NCBI GenBank assembly: GCA_937920475.1
Contig: CALEUX010000004.1
Span: forward strand, 1-64,000
From: an uncultured Marinilabiliaceae bacterium
GTDB taxonomy: Bacteria; Bacteroidota; Bacteroidia; Bacteroidales; Marinilabiliaceae
Direction of reading: 5' to 3'
Length of the DNA stretch: 64,000 bases
Shown: positions 54,012-63,940 of the stretch, piece by piece
Layout: each line of letters begins with the position of its first letter
Numbering within the stretch: position 1 is the stretch's first letter
Made by a program: the position numbers and the translations under genes
The notes under the pieces: generated by a model
What the model saw: the letters and a program-made list of their open reading frames with translations, nothing else
Told to the model about the DNA's origin: nothing
The model's database searches: none

Positions 54012-56123
54012 ATGAAAAAAACAAAATTTGCCCATAAGATTGGTTTTATGGCTTTTACAATAGCCGTTACATCATTCCTCTTTTTGGCAACCCAAGCAAA
54101 TGCACAAGGAAACCAACAGGGGAAAGCATCATCTTCTTCTAAATATATCCACCGTGGTGCGGGCAATCCCTATCTTCCTTTGTGGGAACATCTGCCCGAT
54201 GGCGAACCCCGCGTTTTTGAAGACCCCGACAATCCCGGAAAATACCGCGCTTACATCATTGGTTCGCACGATGTAAGATATACCAGCTATTGCGGGCCAG
54301 ATATTAGAATGTGGTCGGCTCCTGTTGAAAATTTATCGGAATGGCGCGACGAAGGCCCCATCTTTACATACTTTACCGAAGGTCAATGGGATGTTATGTA
54401 CGCCCCCGACCTGGTTGAGGTAAAAAGAAAAGACGGAACAAAAGAGTATTACCTGTATCCCCACAGCCGTGGTAGAAACAGGGAAGCTATGGTGTGCAAA
54501 GGCAGCCGTCCCGATGGCCCTTTTACACCTATTAATATGACAGCAGATGGAACCAGAACTATGCCTGGAAGTATCCTTGGTTTCGATCCTGCCGTTTATA
54601 TTGAATATGTTACCGACCCCAATGACCCCGATTTTGAAATTGGTTTCAGAGCATACGGATTCTGGGGATTCCAGCGTTCATTGGCTGCTCAGTTAGACCA
54701 GAATACCATGTACTCACTGCGTCCGGGCACCGAAATCATCAGCTACCTGCTGCCGGCCAGTTCACGGTACGGCGTTATCAGAGACCCTAAAGGAACAGAA
54801 TATCCTTACGTTTATGCCGATCAGGATTTCGGAACCTTCAATTTCTTCGAAGCGTCATCCATTCGCAAGGTTGGCAATAAATACATCACAGTTTTCAGTG
54901 GCTATTCAGGCCCTGAATATGGGGTGGGAAGCTCCAACTCTACCCTGCGCTATGGCGTTGCCGATTCTCCCCTCGGTCCATGGAAAAGCGGTGGCGTTTT
55001 GGTCGATTCGCGTGGCCCGGTTTTAAATCATGATGGTTCAAGAATTGAAACATCCAACGGTGGACATAACACGCATGGCAGTATTGAGTTGATTAACGGA
55101 CAATGGTATGTGTTTTATCACCGACCACCTCGCAACTTCGGCTTTGCACGTCAGGCAGTTGTTGCCCCCATCACCATTCAATGGGACGAAAAACCGGTGG
55201 CCGAAGGTGGCACCGCGGTTATCAGAGCTTATGACCCATTTGCAAAAGACCAGATTTGGACAGTAAAAGACAGTCAGGGAAATGAGTACAAAGGAGCCGA
55301 GGTAACTTCTGAAGGATTCCATATTTTTGGTCTTGACCCCTATCAATATTATTCGGCTGGTTATGCCTGTTATCTTTCTGATGTAAGCCTTATGCAGGAT
55401 TCATGGGATATTTGGGACAATCACATGCCTGTTACCAATATGAAAAATGGCAATATAGTGGGATTCAAATATTTTGGATTTGGCGGGCTCAATAAAGATA
55501 CAAAAGGGCTTAAAGCTTTTGAAGGAACTAAAAAAGGAAACAAAACGGCGTTTAACCTTTTTATTATCCCAAAAACCACAAAAAGTTTTAAAGTAAACAT
55601 TTGGTTAGATGGCCCATGGGATAATGCTGCCTGGAATGGCAAAAAAATCGGTGAGATTAACGTGCCTGCCAACACAAAACAAGAAATCACAAGGTTTACA
55701 ATTGATGTTTCAAAATTTGTAGACCATCTGGACAAAAAACATGCGATTTTCCTCGTGGCAGAGAGCTCTGATACTGACAATCTTTTCGATTTTATAGGCC
55801 TTGGCTTCAGCTCAAAGAAGAAGAAAATTGAACGCCCGATACCACCCACGGTTACTATTACAGTAAACGGGAAGGCCATTGAACTACCTGCTACTCCGGT
55901 TCGTTCAACCAATGCTAATGGCATTGTTGGTTACGACCTGTATGAGGCTAAAGTCTCTCTTCCGGCAGGAACAACCCAATTACCAGTAGTAACAGCAACC
56001 GCCAACAACAAAGCTGTTAAAATTACTGTTGACCAGGCATCATCAGTCAACGGTTCAGCCATGGTTAAATGTGATTACAATGGCGTTGTGAAAAATTACA
56101 AAGTTGTATTTGCAACTGAATAG
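54012..56123 (+). CDS. GH43-like enzyme with C-terminal beta-sandwich and cadherin-like domain
   Basis: A 703-residue secreted protein; ATG 54012 is used rather than a TTG six bases upstream. Signal peptide to about 32. The GH43-like propeller spans about 45-410 (GEPRVFEDPDNPGKY, LGFDPAVYIE, GSIELINGQWYVFYH), followed by a CBM6-like beta-sandwich about 455-600 and a cadherin-like module at 611-703 that resembles residues 967-1049 of the GH3 at 38932. The specificity is not recognisable; its propeller is diverged from the other GH43 genes here. Confidence 0.82.
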   Translation: MKKTKFAHKIGFMAFTIAVTSFLFLATQANAQGNQQGKASSSSKYIHRGAGNPYLPLWEHLPDGEPRVFEDPDNPGKYRAYIIGSHDVRYTSYCGPDIRMWSAPVENLSEWRDEGPIFTYFTEGQWDVMYAPDLVEVKRKDGTKEYYLYPHSRGRNREAMVCKGSRPDGPFTPINMTADGTRTMPGSILGFDPAVYIEYVTDPNDPDFEIGFRAYGFWGFQRSLAAQLDQNTMYSLRPGTEIISYLLPASSRYGVIRDPKGTEYPYVYADQDFGTFNFFEASSIRKVGNKYITVFSGYSGPEYGVGSSNSTLRYGVADSPLGPWKSGGVLVDSRGPVLNHDGSRIETSNGGHNTHGSIELINGQWYVFYHRPPRNFGFARQAVVAPITIQWDEKPVAEGGTAVIRAYDPFAKDQIWTVKDSQGNEYKGAEVTSEGFHIFGLDPYQYYSAGYACYLSDVSLMQDSWDIWDNHMPVTNMKNGNIVGFKYFGFGGLNKDTKGLKAFEGTKKGNKTAFNLFIIPKTTKSFKVNIWLDGPWDNAAWNGKKIGEINVPANTKQEITRFTIDVSKFVDHLDKKHAIFLVAESSDTDNLFDFIGLGFSSKKKKIERPIPPTVTITVNGKAIELPATPVRSTNANGIVGYDLYEAKVSLPAGTTQLPVVTATANNKAVKITVDQASSVNGSAMVKCDYNGVVKNYKVVFATE

Positions 56124-56137
56124 CTTTTAATATTTTC

Positions 56138-56226
56138 TGTGTAACTCTGTGTATTCTCAGTTTAAGGAACGTTTCTATCCAATGGAAATTCACTTAAAAA
56201 CTGAGAGTTTACACAGAGTTGCACAG
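56138..56226. repeat. Long intergenic hairpin
   Basis: Two arms of about 30 bases (from 56138, CTGTGTAACTCTGTGTA..., and 56193-56226, ending ACACAGAGTTGCACAG) are inverted repeats with few mismatches around a 26-nt loop. It may act as a bidirectional terminator or be a palindromic repeat sequence. The rest of the 179-bp gap shows nothing else. Confidence 0.6.
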
Positions 56227-56302
56227 TATTTTCATAGCCTCGGAAGTATCTTAACCAGCCCATATAAATAACGCAATCAGTGCTATATTAACCTACATTG
56301 CT

Positions 56303-57877
56303 ATGACAAAAAAAATCTTACTAATAATTGTTGCGGTATGCATGTCTGTCAACATCAGGATGCATGCACAGGCCAAAGCCCAAAACCCGATTATCCATGC
56401 CGATGTGCCCGATATGGCTATGGTGCGCGTTGGCAATACCTATTATATGGCCAGTACCACCATGCACATGAGTCCCGGGTTGCCCATAATGAAATCGACC
56501 GACCTTGTTAACTGGAAACTGGTTAGTTATGCCTACAGCACCCTGACCGACAACGACAATATGAATCTCGAAAACGGGAAACATGCCTACGGTCGTGGGT
56601 CATGGGCACCTTGCATCAGGTATCATAAAGGCATCTTTTATGCCTCTACTTTTTCGGCTACTTCGGGTAAAACCCACATCTTCACCACAACCGACCCTGA
56701 AAATGAGCCGTGGAAAGAAATTTCCTTCTCACCTTCGCTACACGATAATACGCTGTTTTTCGACGACGATGGAAAAACTTACATGATTTGGGGTGCCGGA
56801 AAATTGTCAATTGTGGAGCTTAAAGACGACCTTACAGGCATTAAAGAAGACACCGAGCGTGTTCTCATTGAAAACGCAAGCGCTCCGGCCGGTAACAACA
56901 TTATGCTCCCTGCCGAAGGCTCCCAGCTTTACAAACACAACGGTAAATATTACCTTTTTAATATTACCTGGCCGCGCAATGTTATGCGCACCGTTGTAAT
57001 TCACCGTGCCGATAACATCAATGGCCCCTGGGAAGGCATAATGGCCCTGCAGGATAAAGGCATTGCCCAAGGTTGCATTATCGATACGCCCGATGGAGAT
57101 TGGTATGCCTACCTGTTTCGCGATTTTGGTGCTGTTGGCCGCATTCCTTACCTTGTTCCCATGAAATGGGAAAACGATTGGCCGGTACTGGGTGTGGATG
57201 GCAAAGTGCCTGAGGCGCTTAATTTGCCCGCCAGCAAAAGGTTAATTCCGGGTATTGTTAACAACGATGAGTTTAAACGTAAAAAAGGAGAGCCAGCCTT
57301 GCCATTGGTTTGGCAATGGAACCACAACCCGGTAAACGAACTGTGGTCGGTTACCGAGCGTAAGGGTTACCTGCGTTTAAAAACCGGCCGCATGGCCACT
57401 GATTTGCAAAAGGCCCGCAATACCCTCACCCAGCGCACTTTTGGCCCTGTTAGTGCCGGTGTAACCTGTATTGATGTAACCAATATGAAAGAAGGCGACT
57501 TTGCCGGCCTCTGCGCTCTTCAGCGTAAGTTTGGCCAGGTGGGTGCGAAATTCGAGAACGGCAAAAAGTTTATTTTCATGATTAGCAACCAGTCCGACAC
57601 ACCCGTTGAAATTGAAAGTATTCCACTTACCAAAAACAAGGTTCATCTTAAAATTGAATGCGATTACAGGGATAGAGCCGATATTGCCCGATTCTACTAC
57701 AGCCTCGATGGAAAAAAATGGAATAAAATCGGTAACGATTTAAAAATGGAATACACTCTCATGGAACATTTCATGGGCTATCGCTTTGGATTGTTTAACT
57801 ATGCTACAAAAACAACAGGTGGTTATACCGATTTCGACTTTTTCCGCATCAGCAGCAAAATATCTGAAAACCTATAA
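56303..57877 (+). CDS. GH43 beta-xylosidase/arabinofuranosidase (subfamily 12-like)
   Basis: A 524-residue secreted protein, signal peptide to about 24 (MHAQA). GH43 propeller about 28-320 with base Asp37 (DVPDMAM), MASTTMHMSPGLPIMKS, Asp in LHDNTLFFDDDG and Glu in PAEGSQLYKHNG; a GH43_C2-like C-terminal domain about 330-520. This layout is usual for GH43 subfamily 12 alpha-L-arabinofuranosidases. It is followed 12 bp later by a GH97. Confidence 0.88.
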   Translation: MTKKILLIIVAVCMSVNIRMHAQAKAQNPIIHADVPDMAMVRVGNTYYMASTTMHMSPGLPIMKSTDLVNWKLVSYAYSTLTDNDNMNLENGKHAYGRGSWAPCIRYHKGIFYASTFSATSGKTHIFTTTDPENEPWKEISFSPSLHDNTLFFDDDGKTYMIWGAGKLSIVELKDDLTGIKEDTERVLIENASAPAGNNIMLPAEGSQLYKHNGKYYLFNITWPRNVMRTVVIHRADNINGPWEGIMALQDKGIAQGCIIDTPDGDWYAYLFRDFGAVGRIPYLVPMKWENDWPVLGVDGKVPEALNLPASKRLIPGIVNNDEFKRKKGEPALPLVWQWNHNPVNELWSVTERKGYLRLKTGRMATDLQKARNTLTQRTFGPVSAGVTCIDVTNMKEGDFAGLCALQRKFGQVGAKFENGKKFIFMISNQSDTPVEIESIPLTKNKVHLKIECDYRDRADIARFYYSLDGKKWNKIGNDLKMEYTLMEHFMGYRFGLFNYATKTTGGYTDFDFFRISSKISENL

Positions 57878-57889
57878 AAATAAAACACC

Positions 57890-59842
57890 ATGATAAATAA
57901 AGGAATTCTGCTCATCCTCATCGCTTTTTTTGCTCATTGCAATTGGTCACTGGCCAACAAAAGCATCAGCAGTCCCGATGGAAAACTGGTAATCAATGTT
58001 TCCGAAATTGGCGGGAAAGCTGTTTACAACCTTCATTATAACAACAAAGTATTTTTAAACCAATCACCTTTGGGTTTAAATACCAATGTTGGCGATTTCA
58101 CCCAGGGATTGTCGCTCAGTGCGGTTGGCCAACAAACCAAAGTAGAAGAAACTTACAGTTTGCCCAACATCAAAAAAAGCCGGGTTACATACCTTGCCAA
58201 CGAAATGGTGTTTACTTTTTCGAAAGATAACAAACCGGCTTTCGATGTCATTTTCAGAGTTAGTAACAACGATGTGGCGTTTCGCTATAAGGTTTATCCC
58301 CAGGGCGAACGGCTTGTTTGTATTGTAAACAATGAAACCACGGGTTTTGAACTGCCTCAGGGCAGCACCGCTTTTCTAAGCCCCCAAATGAAACCCATGA
58401 CCGGTTTTGCCCGCACTGGCCCAAGCTACGAAACACCATATTCTGCTGATGAAGAGATGGGTAAAAACGGTTATGGATACGGCTATATTTTTCCTGCGTT
58501 ATTCAGAGTTAAAACCGATGGATGGGTGCTCATATCGGAAACCGGTGTTGACAGCCGTTATTGTGCCAGCAGGTTAAACGGACAACCCAGCGGATTATAC
58601 ACGGTTGAATATCCACTTGCCGAAGAAAACAATGGCAACGGCACATCTGCACCCGGCATTACTCTTCCCGGATATACTCCCTGGCGCACCATCACTGTAG
58701 GCGAAAATCTGCAACCCATTGTTGAAACAACCATTCCCTTCGATGTGGTGGAGCCGCTTTATAAAGCCTCTAAAAAATATGAATATACACGCGGTTCGTG
58801 GAGCTGGATTATTAAGATGGATAACAACACCACTTTCCCCGTTCAAAAAGACTACATCGATTTTAGTGCGGCCATGGGCTGGGAAACTGTTTTGGTAGAT
58901 GCCCTTTGGGATACACAAATTGGACGCGATAAAGTTGAAGAACTGGCGGCCTATGGAAAAACCCAAAACGTTGACCTCTTTTTATGGTACAACTCCAACG
59001 GTTACTGGAACGATGCACCACAAGGGCCCCACGGATTAATGGATAAACCTGCTCTTCGTCGCAAAGAAATGGCCTGGATGAAAAGCATTGGCATACGCGG
59101 CATTAAAGTTGACTTTTTTGGTGGCGACAAACAGGTAACCATGCAATTGTATGAAGACATTCTGTACGATGCCAACGATTTTGGTTTATTGGTTGTTTTC
59201 CACGGATGTACCCTGCCGCGTGGCTGGGAGCGCATGTTCCCCAACTTTGCATCGAGCGAGGCTGTGCTGGCCAGCGAAATGCTCCACTTTTCGCAGGAGC
59301 GCTGCGATACGGAAGCGTATCATGCCAGTATTCACCCATTTGTGCGCAACACCGTGGGCAGTATGGATTTTGGCGGAACCGTTCTGAATCAATTCTGGAA
59401 TGGCAATAATACACCCAACAGGGGAACCAGGCGGTTAACATCAGATGTGTTCCAACTGGCTACAGCCGTGCTGTTTCAAAGTCCGGTGCAACATTTCGCC
59501 ATGGCTCCCAACAATTTAACTGATGCTCCTGCATGGGCTATCGATTTCATGAAAAATGTGCCCGTAACCTGGGACGATATTCGCTATATCGACGGCTATC
59601 CCGGAAAATACGTGGTAATGGCGCGCAAACATGGCAACAAATGGTATTTGGCAGCTGTTAACGCACAAAATCAGCCTTTAAAGCTAAAAGTAAAACTGCC
59701 CATGTTTAATGCCGGTGAAAATGTAACGGTTTACAGCGATGATGCTAAGCTCAGCGGCAAAGTAACCACCGTTAAAACCAAATCGAATCAACTGTTCGAG
59801 ATAAATATTCCCACCAACGGAGGCTTAATTATTGTGAATTAA
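57890..59842 (+). CDS. GH97 glycosidase, second copy
   Basis: A 650-residue secreted GH97: signal peptide 1-22 (WSLAN), N-terminal beta-supersandwich to about 290, TIM barrel with GIKVDFFGGDKQ (Asp408, retaining-type nucleophile), acid/base region ASSEAVLASEM and a short beta C-terminus. It is only distantly similar to the GH97 at 26674, so the two probably handle different alpha-linked sugars (for example alpha-galactose versus beta-L-arabinopyranose, both known for the retaining class). The gap to the next GH127 is 10 bp. Confidence 0.9.
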   Translation: MINKGILLILIAFFAHCNWSLANKSISSPDGKLVINVSEIGGKAVYNLHYNNKVFLNQSPLGLNTNVGDFTQGLSLSAVGQQTKVEETYSLPNIKKSRVTYLANEMVFTFSKDNKPAFDVIFRVSNNDVAFRYKVYPQGERLVCIVNNETTGFELPQGSTAFLSPQMKPMTGFARTGPSYETPYSADEEMGKNGYGYGYIFPALFRVKTDGWVLISETGVDSRYCASRLNGQPSGLYTVEYPLAEENNGNGTSAPGITLPGYTPWRTITVGENLQPIVETTIPFDVVEPLYKASKKYEYTRGSWSWIIKMDNNTTFPVQKDYIDFSAAMGWETVLVDALWDTQIGRDKVEELAAYGKTQNVDLFLWYNSNGYWNDAPQGPHGLMDKPALRRKEMAWMKSIGIRGIKVDFFGGDKQVTMQLYEDILYDANDFGLLVVFHGCTLPRGWERMFPNFASSEAVLASEMLHFSQERCDTEAYHASIHPFVRNTVGSMDFGGTVLNQFWNGNNTPNRGTRRLTSDVFQLATAVLFQSPVQHFAMAPNNLTDAPAWAIDFMKNVPVTWDDIRYIDGYPGKYVVMARKHGNKWYLAAVNAQNQPLKLKVKLPMFNAGENVTVYSDDAKLSGKVTTVKTKSNQLFEINIPTNGGLIIVN

Positions 59843-59852
59843 TAACCGTAAC

Positions 59853-62234
59853 ATGCAAAAGACCATTTTTATAACTTCTATAATTACATGGATGATTTTG
59901 GCAGGATGCACCGAAAAACAGGTGCAGCCGGCCAATCATCCCAAATTTTTCCCACTCTCGGCTGTTAATTTGCTGGAAAGCCCATTTAAACATGCCAGCG
60001 AACTTAACACACGCTATGTTATGGCCCACGACCCCGACCGTTTGCTGGCGCCATTTTTAATTGATGCTGGGCTGGAACCAAAAGCTCCGCGTTATGGAAA
60101 CTGGGAAAACACAGGTCTGGACGGACATACCGGCGGCCATTACCTAACTTCGTTGGCATTGATAGTTGCTTCGCAAAAAAACGAGGAGGCCCGTCAACGA
60201 CTTGATTATATGATTAGTGAGCTGGCCCGTTGCCAGGAAGCTAACGGAAACGGTTACGTAGGCGGCATTCCCGGAGGAAGAGCCATGTGGCAGGACATCG
60301 CCAACGGGCAAATTAATGCCGGTAATTTCTCGCTCAATGGCAAATGGGTGCCGCTATACAATATTCATAAGTTGTTTGCCGGGTTGTACGATGCCTGGAT
60401 TTATGCCGGGAACCAACAAGCTCTGGAGGTACTTATAGGCTTAAGCAACTACTTTGTGGATATGTGCAGCAACCTCTCGGACGAGCAGGTGCAGAAAATG
60501 CTCATCTCCGAACATGGTGGTATGAATGAGGCTCTGGCAAATGTTTACAGTATAACAGGTGAAGAAAAGTATTTGGAACTGGCCAAACGCCTATCGCACC
60601 AGGCCATTTTAAACCCATTGCTTAACGGTGAAGACAAATTAACCGGACTTCATGCCAACACCCAAATACCCAAAGTCATTGGCTTTATGCGCATTGCCCG
60701 TCTTACTGGAGATGCCGATTGGGAAAAGGCCTCCGACTTTTTCTGGCAAACGGTGGTCAATAACAGGAGTGTGGCCATTGGCGGCAATTCAACCCATGAG
60801 CATTTTCATCCTGCCGATGATTTTTCGTCCATGCTTGAAACCCGCGAAGGGCCAGAGACATGCAATACTTACAACATGATGAAGCTGTCGAAACTGCTCT
60901 ATGAGAACAGTGCCAACCTTCAGTACATCGATTTTTACGAACGTGCGCTTTACAACCATATTTTAGGGTCGCAGCACCCCGGACATGGCGGACTGGTATA
61001 TTTCACCCCCATGCGGGCGCAGCATTACCGGGTTTACTCCAATCCGGAGCAAACATTCTGGTGTTGTGTGGGTTCGGGCATTGAAAACCATGCAAAATAT
61101 GGGGAGTTAATTTATGCCCACGACGATAACAACGTTTATGTAAACCTCTTTATTCCCTCCGAATTAAACTGGGAAGAAAAAGGCGTTGCACTCACTCAAA
61201 CAACCCATTTCCCCGAAGAGGATAAAACAACCATCACGTTAAATGTTTCGCAACCTCAAGAGTTTACACTGTTTGTGCGTCACCCGAAATGGAGCAGCCA
61301 AAAGCCGATGCAGGTAAAAGTAAACGGCAAAAAAGTCAGGGGCAACAGCACACCGGGCCAATACTACAGCATAACACGCAAGTGGAAAAATGGCGATGTA
61401 ATTGATGTGCAGTTATCGATGCATACCTATGGTGAATATTTCCCCGACAACTCGCCCTATATGGCATTAATGCACGGTCCCATAGTATTGGCAGCAGCAA
61501 CCGACACCAGCAATTTAACAGGTATTATTGCCAACGACAGCCGTATGGGCCATGTGGCACAAGGCCCGCTGGTATCGCGCGAAGAAGCACCATTGCTGAT
61601 AATCGACAACGACAACTGGAGCAATCAAATAAAACCTGTTGCCAACGAGCCATTAACATTCACTTTGGATGAGTTAATATATCCGGCTTCAGCTAAAGGT
61701 TTAAAACTGATTCCTTTTTACCGGTTGCACGATGCCCGCTACATGATTTACTGGGAAGCTGTTTCTGCTGAAAAACTGGCTGAACGACAAGCCGAACTGC
61801 AAAAAACAGAGCAGGAAGCCATGGCACTGGAAGCCATTACCATTGACCAGATTGATACAGGCCAACAGCAACCCGAATCGGACCACAACATTCAGTTCCA
61901 CAATTCCGAAACAGGTGTGCACCGCAATCGTCACTGGCGGCACGCGGCAGGTTGGTTCTCTTACCAGTTAAACGACCCGACCAGCGAAGCCAAAACTCTA
62001 CGCGTAACCTACTTTGGAAACGACCGCGGACGTCATTTTGACATCCTGGTTAACAAGCAACTATTGGCAACCGTGCAACTTGATGGTTCAAACGGCGATG
62101 CTTTTTTTGATATGGACTATCCCATACCGTCTGAAATGCTTGCTAAAAACCAAAACGGAAAAATGGAACTGACTTTTAACGCTCACGATAAATCAATTGC
62201 CGGCGGAGTGTTCTTTATCAGACTTTTACGGTAA
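59853..62234 (+). CDS. GH127 beta-L-arabinofuranosidase-like lipoprotein
   Basis: A 793-residue lipoprotein (LAGC lipobox, Cys19). Zinc/catalytic centre: Glu335 and Cys337 in GPETCNTYN, Cys404-Cys405 in FWCCVGSGIEN. Paralogue of the gene at 11934 with the same domain layout, but that one has a plain signal peptide, so the two may work at different sites. The gene lies in a tight run with GH43 and GH97. Confidence 0.92.
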   Translation: MQKTIFITSIITWMILAGCTEKQVQPANHPKFFPLSAVNLLESPFKHASELNTRYVMAHDPDRLLAPFLIDAGLEPKAPRYGNWENTGLDGHTGGHYLTSLALIVASQKNEEARQRLDYMISELARCQEANGNGYVGGIPGGRAMWQDIANGQINAGNFSLNGKWVPLYNIHKLFAGLYDAWIYAGNQQALEVLIGLSNYFVDMCSNLSDEQVQKMLISEHGGMNEALANVYSITGEEKYLELAKRLSHQAILNPLLNGEDKLTGLHANTQIPKVIGFMRIARLTGDADWEKASDFFWQTVVNNRSVAIGGNSTHEHFHPADDFSSMLETREGPETCNTYNMMKLSKLLYENSANLQYIDFYERALYNHILGSQHPGHGGLVYFTPMRAQHYRVYSNPEQTFWCCVGSGIENHAKYGELIYAHDDNNVYVNLFIPSELNWEEKGVALTQTTHFPEEDKTTITLNVSQPQEFTLFVRHPKWSSQKPMQVKVNGKKVRGNSTPGQYYSITRKWKNGDVIDVQLSMHTYGEYFPDNSPYMALMHGPIVLAAATDTSNLTGIIANDSRMGHVAQGPLVSREEAPLLIIDNDNWSNQIKPVANEPLTFTLDELIYPASAKGLKLIPFYRLHDARYMIYWEAVSAEKLAERQAELQKTEQEAMALEAITIDQIDTGQQQPESDHNIQFHNSETGVHRNRHWRHAAGWFSYQLNDPTSEAKTLRVTYFGNDRGRHFDILVNKQLLATVQLDGSNGDAFFDMDYPIPSEMLAKNQNGKMELTFNAHDKSIAGGVFFIRLLR

Positions 62235-62347
62235 TTATTAATCTTTAAGCATTTGTATAGATATAAGTTGAATAGATTTAAGATGGATAGAATAGATACT
62301 CAAGATTATGAAGATAAACGGGTTGTCTATTCTATCATTCTTAACCT

Positions 62348-62395
62348 CTTATCCCGATTCTCGGAATTCCGTGAACTTCAATTCTAATCATCTTA
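62348..62395 (-). repeat. Inverted-repeat intergenic element, copy 2
   Basis: The reverse complement of 62348-62395 matches 4706-4753 almost base for base (TAAGATGATTAGAATTGAAG, then ACGGAA, CCCGAG and ATCGGGATAAG). Its surroundings (62270-62345) contain an inner inverted repeat around GATAGAATAGATA and TCTATTCTATC. It fills the 205-bp gap before the last GH43. Confidence 0.7.
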
Positions 62396-62439
62396 AAAAG
62401 TTAAAACAGTTTAAAAACCACACCCGAAAAAAAATAAAT

Positions 62440-63795
62440 ATGACAGCAAAAAAAAGCTTGGTAGTATTATGTATGTTAATTACTATCAACACAGGGCTTA
62501 CAGTTACTGGCCAAAATCCATTCATCAGAGACCAGTTTACTGCCGACCCATCGGCCAGAGTTTTTAATGGCCGTATGTATGTTTTCCCTTCGCACGATAT
62601 TAAAGCGCCCGAAGGCAAGAACCTTCGAAAGGATTGGTTCTGCATGGAAGATTACCACGTATTTTCATCGAATAATCTGGTTGACTGGGTTGACCATGGA
62701 ATGATTCTTAGTCAGTACGATGCGCCCTGGATCGATTCTACCACCTACAGCATGTGGGCCCCCGACTGTGTTGAGCGTAACGGCAAATACTACTTCTATT
62801 TTCCATCTAACAAACGTCCTGATGAAAACGGAAGAAGGGGCTTCGCTATTGGGGTAGCTGTTGCCGACAAGCCCGAAGGACCCTATGTTGCCCAGCCCGA
62901 ACCAATCAGCGGCGTTAATGGTATCGACCCAAATGTGTTTATCGATAAAGATGGACAGGCTTATCTGTATTGGTCGGGACGCAATATTTTTGTAGCAAAG
63001 CTAAAAGAGAACATGCTGGAACTCGATTCGGAGCCAATGATTATTCCCAATCTTCCTGACAAAGGATTAAAAGAAGGCCCATGGGTTTTCGAACGCAATG
63101 GTATCTATTACCTCACATTTCCGCATGTTGAAAACAACGTTGAACGGCTCGAATATGCCATAGGCGACAACCCAATGGGACCATTTAAAATGACCGATGT
63201 TATAATGGACGAGTCGCCCACAGGCTGTTGGACCAATCATCACTCCATTGTTGAATATCAAAACCAATGGTATTTGTTCTACCACCACAACGATTACTCA
63301 CCCAATTTCGATAAAAATCGTTCGGTGCGAATCGACAGCCTCTTTTTCAACACCGATGGTACCATTCAAAAGGTAATTCCTACGCTTCGCGGCGTTGGGT
63401 TATCTGAGGCCTATCAAAATATTGAAATTGACAGATACAACCTTTTATCGGAAAAAGGAGTAGCCATAGAATTTCTTGATTCACTCAATACTTTTAAAGG
63501 TTGGAAATCGATTTTTAACGATAAGAATGCCTGGTTACAATACCGCAGCGTTGACTTTGGCAACAAAAATGCAAAGTCGGTTACTATAAACGCCAAATCA
63601 GAACAGGGTGCCACACTGCTTATTCGGCTTAACAATGCCGATGGGCCAATTATTGCAACGGTTAAAATACCAAAAGGCAACGATTTGAAACCAATTAATG
63701 CAAAGCTGAAAAATCCCCGCAAGGGCATCAATAATCTGGTTATACAACTGCAAAATACCAACTCGGTTGAAGTTGACTGGGTGCGATTTAACTAA
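62440..63795 (+). CDS. GH43 glycosidase with C-terminal CBM6
   Basis: A 451-residue secreted enzyme. The ATG at 62440 is chosen because it opens on a signal peptide (MTAKKSLVVLCMLITIN); a longer frame from 62308 would run through the intergenic repeat. GH43 propeller about 25-315 (TADPSARVF, GIDPNVFIDKDG, KEGPWVFERNG) and CBM6-like domain about 320-451 ending EVDWVRFN. Paralogue of the genes at 14332 and 32320, with a more diverged CBM6. Confidence 0.9.
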   Translation: MTAKKSLVVLCMLITINTGLTVTGQNPFIRDQFTADPSARVFNGRMYVFPSHDIKAPEGKNLRKDWFCMEDYHVFSSNNLVDWVDHGMILSQYDAPWIDSTTYSMWAPDCVERNGKYYFYFPSNKRPDENGRRGFAIGVAVADKPEGPYVAQPEPISGVNGIDPNVFIDKDGQAYLYWSGRNIFVAKLKENMLELDSEPMIIPNLPDKGLKEGPWVFERNGIYYLTFPHVENNVERLEYAIGDNPMGPFKMTDVIMDESPTGCWTNHHSIVEYQNQWYLFYHHNDYSPNFDKNRSVRIDSLFFNTDGTIQKVIPTLRGVGLSEAYQNIEIDRYNLLSEKGVAIEFLDSLNTFKGWKSIFNDKNAWLQYRSVDFGNKNAKSVTINAKSEQGATLLIRLNNADGPIIATVKIPKGNDLKPINAKLKNPRKGINNLVIQLQNTNSVEVDWVRFN

Positions 63796-63940
63796 GTAAT
63801 AGCTATTTTTTGTTGTTTAAGAAAGATATATCTGATAATCTGTTTAATTTTAGGACGTTGTTTAATTTTAGTTTTCTGGTTTTATTAAAGACTATTTGAA
63901 GTTTAGACACGTGTTCCAATTAATCGGAAATAAACGGATA

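Noticed and set aside
55421-55924. 167-codon antisense open frame inside the GH43-like gene
   Set aside because: No recognisable motif and no start context; shadow of the + strand gene.
62308-62439. Upstream in-frame start for the last GH43
   Set aside because: The extra 44 codons run through the intergenic inverted repeat and destroy the signal peptide.
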